Source: Archegozetes longisetosus
Taxonomy: Eukaryota; Arthropoda; Arachnida; Sarcoptiformes; Trhypochthoniidae
DNA length: 64,000 nucleotides
NCBI GenBank assembly: GCA_018873245.2
Contig: JAEMBT020000004.1
Span: 6,420,073 to 6,484,072, forward strand
Reading direction: 5' to 3'
Made by a program: the position numbers and the translations under genes. This document shows, in pieces, positions 25,660-36,437 of this stretch. The notes beneath the pieces are model-generated. The model did no database searches. It saw nothing but the letters and a program-made list of their open reading frames with translations, and was not told where the DNA came from. How positions within the stretch are numbered: position 1 is the first letter of the stretch; the number at the start of each line of letters is the position of its first letter.

Positions 25660-28150
25660 TGATCTGTTTCTGCGAATCTGTCTGACAATTGATTGATTAA
25701 AATTAGATTATTATTTATAATTGAGGAGCTTTGATGACAATATGGTTTAAGAACTTGTTAAGTCCATTTTGAAGTTTGACTCAGTCCTCAAATCATAACT
25801 AGTGACGTGTTTTACGGAATGTTTAAATTTATTTTGATTTAGTCCTTACCTAAAATTATGAAATTTTTTTATTGAAATCTTATGAAAACTGATTCTAAAA
25901 GCAGTAATATGTGATAAGAGCGATAAATTTCGCAATAATAACATGTGATCAGAAAATATTGATTTTATTATGAATCAATCCATACATTAGTGAAACCAGT
26001 AGAAGAGTTCAGTTGTTACAATTAGCTTATACAAAAGTCGAATTAATCACCTCAAAAGTAATGCAAATCAATAGTTCTTCTGTTAATTGTAATCAAGATA
26101 GACAAAGTACTAGTCTGCACATTTATTGATAATCTAGTTGGAGAGTATGATCAGTAGTGGTGTCATCCATTGGTCTTTTTATCTTAACTTTATTTGCAAT
26201 TAATTTTATATACGACTTTTCAGTGTTCAATTTTATTATGACTTAGCAAATTTATTACCAGTAGCCAAGACAACCGAAGGTGTACAGACATCCACGGTCC
26301 AACCTTCGTCTCGAGCATCTTGTTAACTAGACAGAAAAAATTGTACATTTTCGAAATTTCCTAATTTTTAAATTAGAAAACAAAGTAAGAATGGCGAATA
26401 ACCCAGCTTTGAAACTATAAAAGATGTTTTAATGGGAAGAGTACACATTTAATCAAATTGAACATAGTTGGTGCACCCCTACTAGAAATTTTGGCTCTGC
26501 CGCTAAGTATCAATAAGACTAAAGACATGGTTCTCTTGTTTAGAAAAAGAATAGTTCAATAATTGAAATTTTCCAGTGGAACCAACATGTTCGGTAAATA
26601 CTTTGCCGAAGCTCTTGTTTGGACTTTAGTTGAAGAAATCTGGTTCAGTTCATGTGTTTGTCCATCCATTCATATGTTAAGTTAGAAGTGATAAAAGTGC
26701 CGTTCGAGTATTGAAAAAAGTTTTGCGATCGCATCTCACTCTTCCAGAGACAAACAGATCTGTATTTATGTTAGGATTAGATCGAAAAACCATTGATTAA
26801 ATGCAATTTTATTACTACTTTGCAAATACGTTAAACTTATTTTAATAATGCAATGCTTGTAAACAATAATTATAAACAACTTTCCTCTCGAACCTAAAGC
26901 TGTGCATTTTTCTCTTGTTTTGGTCTAAGTCTTACTGCTGGTGGCATTAATAATCTTTGCGGGGAGCTAAACATGGCTTTAGATTGTGATCATAACTGGT
27001 AGAGGAAAGCTTAGATCTGTTTCTTAGTACCGGTTCACTGGCTTGAATGTGTTTGCAATCAAGAGATGGACAAAAGTACGACTGTTTAGTTACAGATTAG
27101 ACACAACTTTTGTTCATTTTAATACCAGGCGAGGGATAGAGTTAGGAAACATCAATTAAGGCTCAATCAAGTTTTAAATATAAATAAATTTTATTCACAA
27201 TACTAAATTTAATTGTAATAAAAGTTGAAAAATGATTTTGACTGATTTTATCAAATAATTTTGATCAAAATTTTTATACGACGTGAGTCACTAATTTGAT
27301 TAGAATTGAACCGTTGTCTTGATACGAGCTCATGGTCAAAAATATTCTTAAAGCTTTTCTTAAACCAATGAAATAATGCATAAAATATATAATCTGATAA
27401 CTGTTTCGACGTGATCAAAGTTAACGAAATAATATGCAAAGGTCTGACTGTGTTCGTACTGTTTCTGCAGTTATGATAGTCTTAGAACTTGTTATAAAAA
27501 TGATCAAATATGGACTACTTCTGTATTTTAATTCATATAAATCTAACAGTAAACAATCAACATTTACTTAGTGTTACAATGAAGCCATTGTTTTAAAAAT
27601 GATAAGTCGGCAACGATGTATAAAACGATGTAATTTGGGTGAAATTTTTACAACTTGTACAATTGAGAAGTTGTGTGTTGAAAAAAGTTTGAATTTGGCA
27701 TAAACATATTTGTGCTCCTCCTATTCACGTGCGTCTCACAGATATTTTCAAAGTTCTCATGTACTGCCTTTTCGTCATATGTGAATAAATGAGAATCTGC
27801 AAAAGAGACTGATCTGCAGTTGGCATATTTCAAACTAATTAGTATATACAATGGATTAAAGCGAAATTTGCACAAACGATTTGTTTGTGGAGTTAAGAGC
27901 AAAACAGATGTTGGTAAAGTAAACTATTTAGTTGAGATAAATTAGCTCAATGTCTAGCTTACTGATAAACTTAATCTGAAAGTTTTTATATAAAATGTGA
28001 TCATTTTAGATTGAATTTCACAGATCAATAAACAGGTAGACCTTTTTAGGCAATCATTCTTATTACTTCTTTGCAATATTAAGTTAATTTTGTTTTGATA
28101 GATAGTCAACAATTAATTGCTCAATCAATCGATTGGAAAGAGGAGTAAAA
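25660..28150. other. Bidirectional intergenic region between IDE and OPLAH
   Basis: The two genes diverge from here, so it should hold both promoters. I recognise no gene, repeat or RNA. The frames at 27251-27439 and 27648-27902 (minus) lack similarity and splice context. Confidence 0.6.
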
Positions 28151-31100
28151 ATGTTTCGGTTTGCTATAGACAGAGGCGGCACATTCACCGATGTGTACGC
28201 TGTGTGTCCCAGTGGACAGATTCGTGTCATGAAGTTATTGAGTTGCGATCCCAGCAGTTACAGCGACGCACCACTCGAGGCCATCACTAGAATCATTAAC
28301 TCGGAATTAGGCCATCAGTTTGTCCAGACAAATGGTATCGATTCGAGTCTTATTGAGTGGTTACGAATGGGAACTACTGTTGCCACCAATGCACTTCTCG
28401 AACGTAAAGGAGAACCAATTGCTCTAGTAGTGACCAAGGGTTTCAAAGATATCTTAGAAATTGGAAATCAATCGCGTGAAAACATATTCGAATTAGATAT
28501 TAAAAGTCCGCAATTGTTATATCAAGAAGTGGTTGAAGTTGAAGAAAGAGTTGTTCTTAAACAACAAAAGTGTCAAATCGATAGACAACACGAGTGTGAA
28601 GTAAAGACTGGTATAACTGGCGACGAATTAGAGGTTTGGCAAACTATTGATTGCGAGAAATTACGTGAAAGTTTGCAACAAGTATTTGATAAGGGAATCA
28701 GAAGTTTGTCCGTAGCTCTTTTGCACTCTTACACATATCCAGAACATGAAGAAGTGGTTGAAAAGGTAGCAAAAAGTATTGGATTCACTCACATAACACT
28801 ATCGTCCCATATAATGCCAATGGTTAGGATTGTTCCAAGAGGTTAAATAGTCGATGAGATAATTCTGTCTATGATTGATAATAAATGTTATTAACGGAGA
28901 AATTTTTCCGAAGGCCTAACAGCGTGTGCTGATGCATATCTGACTCCTCACATCAAGAGATATATAAACGGATTTGCAGCTGGTTTTAAAAATGGCTTGC
29001 AAAATCTCAACGTTTTGTTCATGCAATCAGATGGAGGTCTGACTCCTGTCACTAATTTTAGCGGCTGTAGGTCCATACTGAGCGGACCAGCCGGTGGAGT
29101 TGTTGGCTACTCTTATACAACATGTAGTGATTTGAATGATGGAACGCCTATAATTGGTTTTGATATGGGCGGTACTTCGACCGATGTCAGTCGATTCAGT
29201 AGATATCAGGTCATGAAACAAAACAGAAAGGAATTTAATGACCGATTGAGCAACAATTTTGAGCACACGTTCGAGAACACTACAGCGGGAGTTACAATAC
29301 AAACTCCACAATTAGGTACGGTATATTCAACATTTTGACAGTAGCTGAACAAAAGTCAATTGATTATAAAATGATTTGTGTTTTACTTTTAGATATCAAC
29401 ACTGTTGCTGCTGGTGGAGGCTCTAGGTTATACTTTCGAGTGAGGTTTTGTTTACTATTTCCGTTGAAAGGTCAATGATTAATCCAAAATAATAATAATT
29501 TTCTTCTAAGTAAGACAGGTCTGTTTGTTGTCGGACCCGAAAGTGCGGCTGCATTTCCAGGTATTCCCATTTTAATTATTCTGATCCCTTAGTTGGATTC
29601 TATGCGTGAATTTCTAACTTTTTAGGGCCGGTGTGTTATAGAAATAACGGTTTTCTAACAGTGACCGATGCGAATCTGTGTTTGGGTCGTATTTTGCCTG
29701 ACTATTTTCCTAAGATATTTGGTCCAAACAAAGATCAGCCTTTAGATAAAGAATCGACTTTAAGTGCCTTTACGAAGTTGACTGAAAAAATTAATGCATT
29801 CATACAAAGTTCTGATTCTTATGAACGTAAAATACTTAGCGTAGAAGAAGTTGCGATGGGATTCATCAGAGTTGCCAACGAGACGATGTGTCGTCCAATT
29901 CGTGCTATAACTCAAGGGAAAGGATTCGATACTGCGGATCATGTTTTGGCCTGTTTCGGTGGTGCAGGTACTACCTTGTTTTATTTTCTGCACACCTCTT
30001 GTCATGCACTCATAATCAGTTTTGTAGTGATAAACTACTTTAAAAATGTGTTGAATGAATAATGCTTAGGTGGACAACACGCTTGTGCTGTGGCGCGTTC
30101 ATTGGGAATGTCCAAAGTTTTCATACATAAGTATGCAGGAATTCTATCCGCTTATGGGATGGCTTTGGCTGATGTGGTCCACGAAGAAACTATTCCATGT
30201 AGTTTTCAATATAATAGTAAATATTTTGATGCAATCGATCAGCGCATCAAGGTTTTAATATCCAAGTGTTCAGACGAATTGAGAAAACAAGGCTTCAAAG
30301 AGGATAATATCGACGCGCAAGTTTATTTAAATATGCGATACGACAAAACAGATTTTGCAGTTATGACTAAGACTGAAACTGTCTCAAAGTCTTCGACCAC
30401 ATTTTGTAACGAAGAAAATTTCAAACAAGCGTTTTTGGAGCAATATCAGCGAGAGTTTGGGTTTACCATACCAGATAGAACCATTCTTGTTGATGACATT
30501 CGGGTCAGAGGAATCGGTTCTAATGATGATCTGAAGCAAATCACTGAATTTGCTGAAAAAAGCACAACAGTTGCTGAAATAGATAATAGAGTTCAATGTT
30601 ACTTTGATGAAGTCGGATATCTAGAAACGCCAATTTATTTGATGGAAAAACTTAAATTTGGTCACGAAATCGCTGGTCCTTGCATTATAATTGACCCTAA
30701 CTTTACAGTTCTTGTTGAGCCCAACTGTAAAGCAAGTCTGACAAGACAGGGAAATATCATGATTGATATTGAGAAGTCGAATCGTAACATAATTGGCACT
30801 AATTTGGATCCCATTCATCTCTCAATATTTTCGCATCGCTTTATGAGTATTGCTGAACAAATGGGTCGAGTTCTTCAGCGGACTTCAATTTCTACGAACA
30901 TCAAGGAAAGACTTGATTTTTCATGTGCTTTGTTCGGGCCCGACGGTGGTCTCGTGTCGAATGCACCACATATCCCGGTAAAATTGAATCAAATTAAAAT
31001 TAAATAAACCTTTAATTAAAATAAAATTACTTAATTTAAGGTGCACCTGGGCTCAATGGGTAAAGCGGTTGAATTCCAGTTAGAATATTTGAAGAACAAT

Positions 31101-32776
31101 CTAAATCCGGGCGATGTTATACTTTCTAATCATCCCATAGCTGGAGGTCATTATTCTGACAATTTTGAATCTGCTCAAAGAACTTTATATTGAAAAATAT
31201 ATAGTTATGTTTGTTTGCGTTTATAGGTAGTCATTTGCCAGATCTAACTGTCATAACTCCAGTATTTTACCCAAATCAAGAGAAGCCGGTGTTCTTTGTG
31301 GCAAACCGTGGCCATCACGCAGATATAGGAGGACTCACTCCGGGTATGTCTGAAGAATTTTGGATTGGTAGTTTCGAAATTAATAATTGGTAATTATTAA
31401 AATGACCAATAGGTTCAATGCCTCCACAATCAACAAACATCAATCAAGAAGGGGCTGCTATCGTATCATTAAAATTAGTGAAGAATGGCATTTTTCAAGA
31501 AGAAGCTATAACTGATATATTGATGTCATCGGCAAGTATTCCGGGCTGTAGTGGCACAAGAACTTTAAGTGATAACATAAGTGACCTGAGGGCACAAGTG
31601 GCTGCTAATCAAAAAGGAATAAGTCTTGTCACTCAATTGATTGACATCTATGGGTTGGATGTAGTTCAGGCATACATGAGTTATATTCAGAAGAATGCAG
31701 ACCTAGCTGTCAGAGATATGCTTAAAAAATGGCAAATTCAGCTCAAAATCGCCAACTATCAGCAGTTGATTACATGGACGATGGAACGCAAATTCAATTG
31801 ACCATTGATATAGATGGTCAAACTGGTAGTGCGGTCTTTGATTTTAGTGGTACAGATGAACAGGTCTATGGAAACTGTAACGCACCCCAAGCGGTCACTT
31901 TTTCAGCCATTATATATTGTTTGCGTTGTTTGGTTGGACATGACATTCCTCTGAATCAGGGCTGTCTAACGCCCATTACTGTCAAAATTCCGGAAAATTG
32001 CATACTTTCTCCTTCGAAAGAAGCTGCGGTTGTTGGAGGTACTTGACTGTCATTTGTTTGAAATGTCATGTTAATTTATTCATGTCATTTCAGGTAATGT
32101 TTTGACATCTCAAAGAGTGACAGATGTTATTTTGAAGGCCTTTGAAGCTTGTGCTGCTTCTCAGGGCTGTATGAATAATATTACATTTGGAGACGAATCT
32201 GTTGGCTATTATGAGACCGTGGCCGGTGGTTCAGGTGACTATAATTCTATTTACTTAAATAAAATGCTTGATTCAGTCATATATTTATCTGATATACTAT
32301 TATTTGAGGCGCGACATCAAAATCTCATGGAAGAAGTGGTGTTCACACACATATGACTAACACTAGGATTACTGATATAGAAATCATTGAAAAGCGGTAT
32401 CCGATTATTGTACAGAAATTCACTCTAAATCCAGGTTCTGGAGGAAGTGGAAAATTCAATGGAGGGAATGGCGTTATTCGAGAACTACTTTTTCGTAAAG
32501 ATCTTATACTTTCAGTCTTGACTGAGAGACGAGTCTTTTCTCCGTATGGAATGAAAGGTTTCATTCATATGACTAATTTTTATCATTAAGTTAGTGATTA
32601 ATTGATTGTTTGTTTTATAAGGAGGAAAGCCTGGAAAAAGAGGAAAAAATTTGTTAAAGTTTCGAAGCGGTCGTGTTGTTAATCTTGGAGCTAAGAATTC
32701 GATTGCAGTGAGTGCTGGGGATGTTTTCTATTTGCAAACTCCAGGAGGTGGAGGATATGGTTTGAGTGCTGAATAA
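28151..32776 (+). CDS. Oplah: 5-oxoprolinase (ATP-hydrolysing)
   Basis: Opens 5-oxo-L-proline to L-glutamate using ATP, in the gamma-glutamyl/glutathione cycle, in the cytosol. Inferred exons: 28151-28841, 28914-29315, 29393-29439, 29515-29560, 29626-29967, 30070-30977, 31041-31146, 31227-31343, 31413-32038, 32094-32234, 32309-32557, 32622-32776. About 1276 residues (human 1288). The N-terminal hydantoinase A half begins [14 protein letters not shown] and contains [12 protein letters not shown] and CFGGAGGQHACA. The hydantoinase B half contains [27 protein letters not shown] and [16 protein letters not shown], ending at [12 protein letters not shown]. The start is the ATG just before FRFAID; the in-frame TTG 18 bp upstream is not needed. 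In exon 9 the frame changes at an A6 run (31724-31729), and one extra A restores continuous homology. The C terminus stops soon after GGGGYG, slightly shorter than human. Confidence 0.95.
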
Positions 32777-32850
32777 ATTTTAAGTTCAAGCTTAAATTTA
32801 CTTCAGATTAGATAAAAAAGAAAAAATTATGTGTATAAGAATACTAAGTC

Positions 32851-33480
32851 AAGTTGAAAGTTTTCAGTCAAGCGCTGTTAGCGATATTAATAGAATTTTT
32901 TGTCAAAAAACTTTGTTAATGCGATAATGTATTATCGTTTAGTTTTATATATAAATAATTTTCAGATAACAAATAAATTGATTGACAAAAATATAAGGAA
33001 AGCAATGATTGCAGAGAGTGATTCACAGCTTAACAACAAATGCGACAATTCGATGATTAAAACAAAATCAAAGCAAACATTGAAAGACTGTATACAACGA
33101 ATAAACTAAGGATGTCGGTCGTTGTATTGAACACAATAATAAACGGATTATATTAGGTTAAACTGAAAGTTTTTAGCCAAGCGTAACCTGTTAGTGATAT
33201 TGATAGATTTTTTCGTCAAAGATCTACTTACATTATGCGATAATTCTGACAAAATTTGATTATAATCGTAAACTCAATTCAAGTTCTGTAATATTTTAAA
33301 GAATATTAGTCAGCTATCCAAGTGATTATATACAAGGGCTTTCTAAAAGTTTTTAGTCACAACCAAGTTAATTGACAAAATATTTTATTTCAATTGTCAA
33401 TTTTCAAAGTAATCTCTCCCAACTTCTATTCTTTTCTACCGCATCGAGAACGCCTCCCGCCAAGCCTCTTTAGAAATAGT
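32851..33480 (-). mobile_element. Mariner-type fragments with repeated ends
   Basis: A segment of about 85 bp at 32851-32935 recurs in direct orientation at 33161-33251 (both with GAAAGTTTTYAGYCAAGCG and a GTCAAA block). A related end (GGGCTTTCTAAAAGTTTTTAG) starts at 33334. Minus-strand translation of 33400-33480 gives a mariner-like transposase C terminus (KRIEVGRDYFEN). These look like terminal repeats and a truncated 3' end from one mariner family. Confidence 0.6.
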
Positions 33481-33662
33481 ATTAAAATATGCCTTGTACT
33501 GATCACATTGTATGTTTACTCAGATATCTGACTAGTATTCTTTTAATATTTGCTTTGATTTTGTTTTAATCATCGAATTTTCGCAATTGTTGTTAAGTTG
33601 TGAATCACTTTCTGCAATCATTGCTTCCCTTTTTTTTGATTGACAATCAATTTATTTTTTGT
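32965..33662. repeat. Inverted repeat, about 120-bp arms (32965-33085 / 33545-33662)
   Basis: Both arms carry the same sequence in opposite orientation (AGCAATGATTGCAGAGAGTG, and a block reading KTKSKQTLK in one frame). The right arm is the reverse complement with scattered mismatches. It overlaps the mariner-type fragments and probably comes from two copies in opposite orientation. Confidence 0.75.
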
Positions 33663-33980
33663 TTGAAAATTATTTATATTTAAAACTAAAAGATTGTTAG
33701 TATACTAAATAATATCTACAAAAGAATTTTTGCGATCCTTTTGTTGAGTTGTTTGATTTGTTTATATAGACATAAATTGTGAAGCATTGTTTTTGAGAGC
33801 TAAATTCTCAACATTAGAATTAGTGCGTTTGGAGATTCTATAAAAATTTTAGTAAGGAACGTGGATCAGAATTGCTTTTGATCTCGCCCAACAGTAATTA
33901 GGCCTGTTTTCATCCATGTTAGCTGACAAAAACTTAAACAGAGTGATCTGCAACGATATATGGGGTGAATCCTAGATTAA

Positions 33981-34427
33981 CCCTTCGTCACAACTTAACT
34001 TCCGAAAACGTAAAATTAATTGTGGGGTAAAATGTTACCCCTCGTTTTCCACCCTTTATATCTGTTCTAGGTTAGTCTGAATGCTTTCAGAATCAATGTT
34101 AGCCCTTGTCTTCGAAGTTTAAGTTTACTAATTAGTTAATTTTTAGTTATTATCTGCTACAGCGTTATCAGTGGTTCAAATTGCTAGTAGCGACATTACA
34201 GCACTGCGATGTTAGGGAAAATTTCTGTCCTCAGCCAAACATGTTGCCAGAAAATATTTTTTAAAATAAAGTTATAAGTCTAAATTAATCGGCTTTTTTG
34301 TCATTCAAAGCCAGATATATGACTGAGGAATACCTAAATTCTCAAAAAGCAACGATGTTTTGTTGATTTTTACGAGATTTTTAAAGTCAAACTTGGGAAC
34401 ATTTTACCCCACAGTTGTGACGAAGGG
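33981..34427. mobile_element. piggyBac-type MITE with TTAA target duplications
   Basis: The 447-bp element has perfect 15-bp terminal repeats (CCCTTCGTCACAACT at left, the reverse complement at right) and is flanked on both sides by TTAA (33977-33980 and 34428-34431). A second internal inverted block (GTGGGGTAAAATGTTACCCC at left, ATTTTACCCCAC at right) lies just inside the ends. TTAA duplication with CCC-starting ends is the signature of piggyBac. There is no open frame, so it is non-autonomous. Confidence 0.8.
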
Positions 34428-34435
34428 TTAAGGGA

Positions 34436-34990
34436 CCTTCGAGGTAAACGACTTCCCATCCCCAAGTGTGATACATCAATCAACTCAGGACGTCAACCTA
34501 AGTTGATCGATGCCCCACTCGACCACCTTCGACCCGAACCTGACCAGTTCTGGCCACCGAGACCTAACCCCCTCGAAAATGGGTAAACCTTGCTTTACTA
34601 AGTTGTAACTCAAGCCAAACCTGATTTAAACTAAGGTGTAATAGGTTAGGTCGCGAAGCGACCAAACTTATTTTCCCTTAGTTTATATCAGGCTTGTTTG
34701 GGTTACGTCTCGAGAATCCTGGTTTATCCATTACGAGGTACTAAACCAAACAATGATGAATATCTCGAGAACTACTTGCGATAATTGATCAAGTGAGCTA
34801 TCAAAACGCTCAGTTCGATGGCCTGATTCCAATGATATATCACTTGGCGTGGTCAGTCACTCCTGTCGGGAGTTGTCCAGAAGTGGTCAGGTTCGGGTTG
34901 GAAGTGGTCAAGTGCAGTATTATAATGTTCAGCTTTACGAACTGAATCCAATGATGAACGACTAGGGATTCATAGGCCAATAATACTCCA
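34436..34990. mobile_element. Fold-back element with arms over 200 bp
   Basis: The left part (ATGCCCCACTCGACCAC, CCCGAACCTGACC, AATGGGTAAACC, ATTTAAACTAAG) reappears as reverse complement in the right part (34670-34990), with a short centre near 34655. It is markedly GC-richer than its surroundings. A related, more diverged sequence lies at 44405-44640, so it is a repeat family. No transposase was seen. Confidence 0.75.
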
Positions 34991-35300
34991 TGACAACACA
35001 AGACCCCATAAACATTGGAAAGTTGAAGAAATTTTTGTGAGACATCGATGGGAGGAATAAAAAGACCCGCCTTATAGCCCTGATTTGAAGCCGTGCGATT
35101 ACGATGGCATATATAGAATAAATAGGCCTAATAAAGATGAAAGATTCAACACTTCGGATGAGCTTGAAATGGCTTATAGGGAAGTTATAGATGAAATGAA
35201 TCCGAATGGTTCCGCCATTGGCATTGGATGGCTTCCACTGAGGTGGGCGCTAGTCAAACAGTATGGGGGCGAAAATATTCACTAATCATTTGTTCAAATT
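34991..35300 (+). mobile_element. Mariner-like transposase, C-terminal fragment
   Basis: Translation gives the block around the third catalytic residue (YSPDLKPCDYDGIYRI) and a conserved tail (GWLPLRWALVKQYGGENIH). Just upstream, in another frame, is a degenerate ARPHKHWKVEE-like block. It is the same subfamily as the element at 57992-60608, whose minus strand reads IEPCDFEGIVRIKRPNK. N-terminal and central parts are missing. Confidence 0.7.
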
Positions 35301-35394
35301 TTAGTTCCATTAAATATCTTTATAGATATGATAATCAAGATACTTAACTCAACTCCTGATATATCAACTCATCTTGACAACCCGAGTTCATTGA

Positions 35395-35905
35395 AACCCT
35401 TATTGGGATCCTAAGACCAAAGAGGACAGAGTTGGGCCCAGGTTCCTATGGGCCAGGTCTAGGACTGTGTGTAGGGTATCAATATGTTAGGCCCAATACG
35501 ATATAGTGCTCCTAGGACCCGGCCTTAGGAGCCTATTTAAACTTTCATATGCAAATTTCTTTATAAAATGACTAATATCCACGTGCGTGATTTGATCTAA
35601 GAGAAAATTGTGTCAGATCGTGTAGTGAGGGACGCGGGGTGTCCCGAGCGAAGAGATCTGATACTGTCTTCAATTTAGGTTCAATCGGGTTTGTGATGGT
35701 TAGGTTAAACGAGTCGTTGAGATGTACAGTTAAATACCATGGACAAAGTCCCAAGTCCGGGTCCTTGGATCACCATATCGGGTATGTTAGCTACACTGAG
35801 CCTATCTGTCATATTGTTACCCTACGCACAATCTTAGAGCTGGCCACTAGAGGCTTAGGCCCAACTTTATTCACTTTGATCCTAGGATCCCAAGAGGGGT
35901 ATCAA
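35395..35905. mobile_element. Fold-back element, arms 35395-35560 / 35715-35905
   Basis: The arms are imperfect inverted copies (GATCCTAAGACCAAAG, GTAGGGTATCAATATG and CCTAGGACCCGG at left; matching reverse complements at right) around a spacer of about 150 bp. Frames at 35572-35908 lie inside and are probably meaningless. It is compositionally similar to the fold-back at 34436 but not obviously the same family. Confidence 0.75.
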
Positions 35906-36437
35906 TGAATTCGGATTGCCAAGACGATTTGGTATATACAGATGGTTCCTCCCTAGGGTCGTCTACATGATAGGAGCACGATAAGTAATATCCAACCAAT
36001 ATTGTTTATATATTCAAAGCAGACGAGCTAAACCAAACTTGTTGTCGATGATGAAATTCATTAAAAAGAACAAGATAATTATACCATTAAAACGTTGAAA
36101 TAATTATCATTAAATATAAACTCTTTATCTATATTATAAACTTAGTTGCAGGACTTAATTTCCAATATATAAGCTTATCTTGGTAATTAAATGTGTTATC
36201 AAAGTACTGTTTTTAAAGTTAAAATCTTAAAAAGTCAATATTATGTAATTTAATTCAAAGCCATTTAATACGTTTATAATAAAAACCATCATGTTTCAAG
36301 ATTTATAAGAGTTCAAGATTATATATGTTATTAAGTGTTAACAAAATTCTAAGAGTTAACATCAGAAAATTAGGCTTAACTTATGTAAAATTTTCGAATC
36401 TTCAGATATTACGAATATGATTTCTAACAATAAGGCG

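Noticed and set aside
27648-27902. 84-residue minus-strand frame between IDE and OPLAH
   Set aside because: No ATG context, no domain and no supporting splice sites.
35639-35908. 89-residue frame in the fold-back at 35.4 kb
   Set aside because: It runs through the inverted arm, and the opposite arm gives an unrelated frame; a by-product of the repeat.
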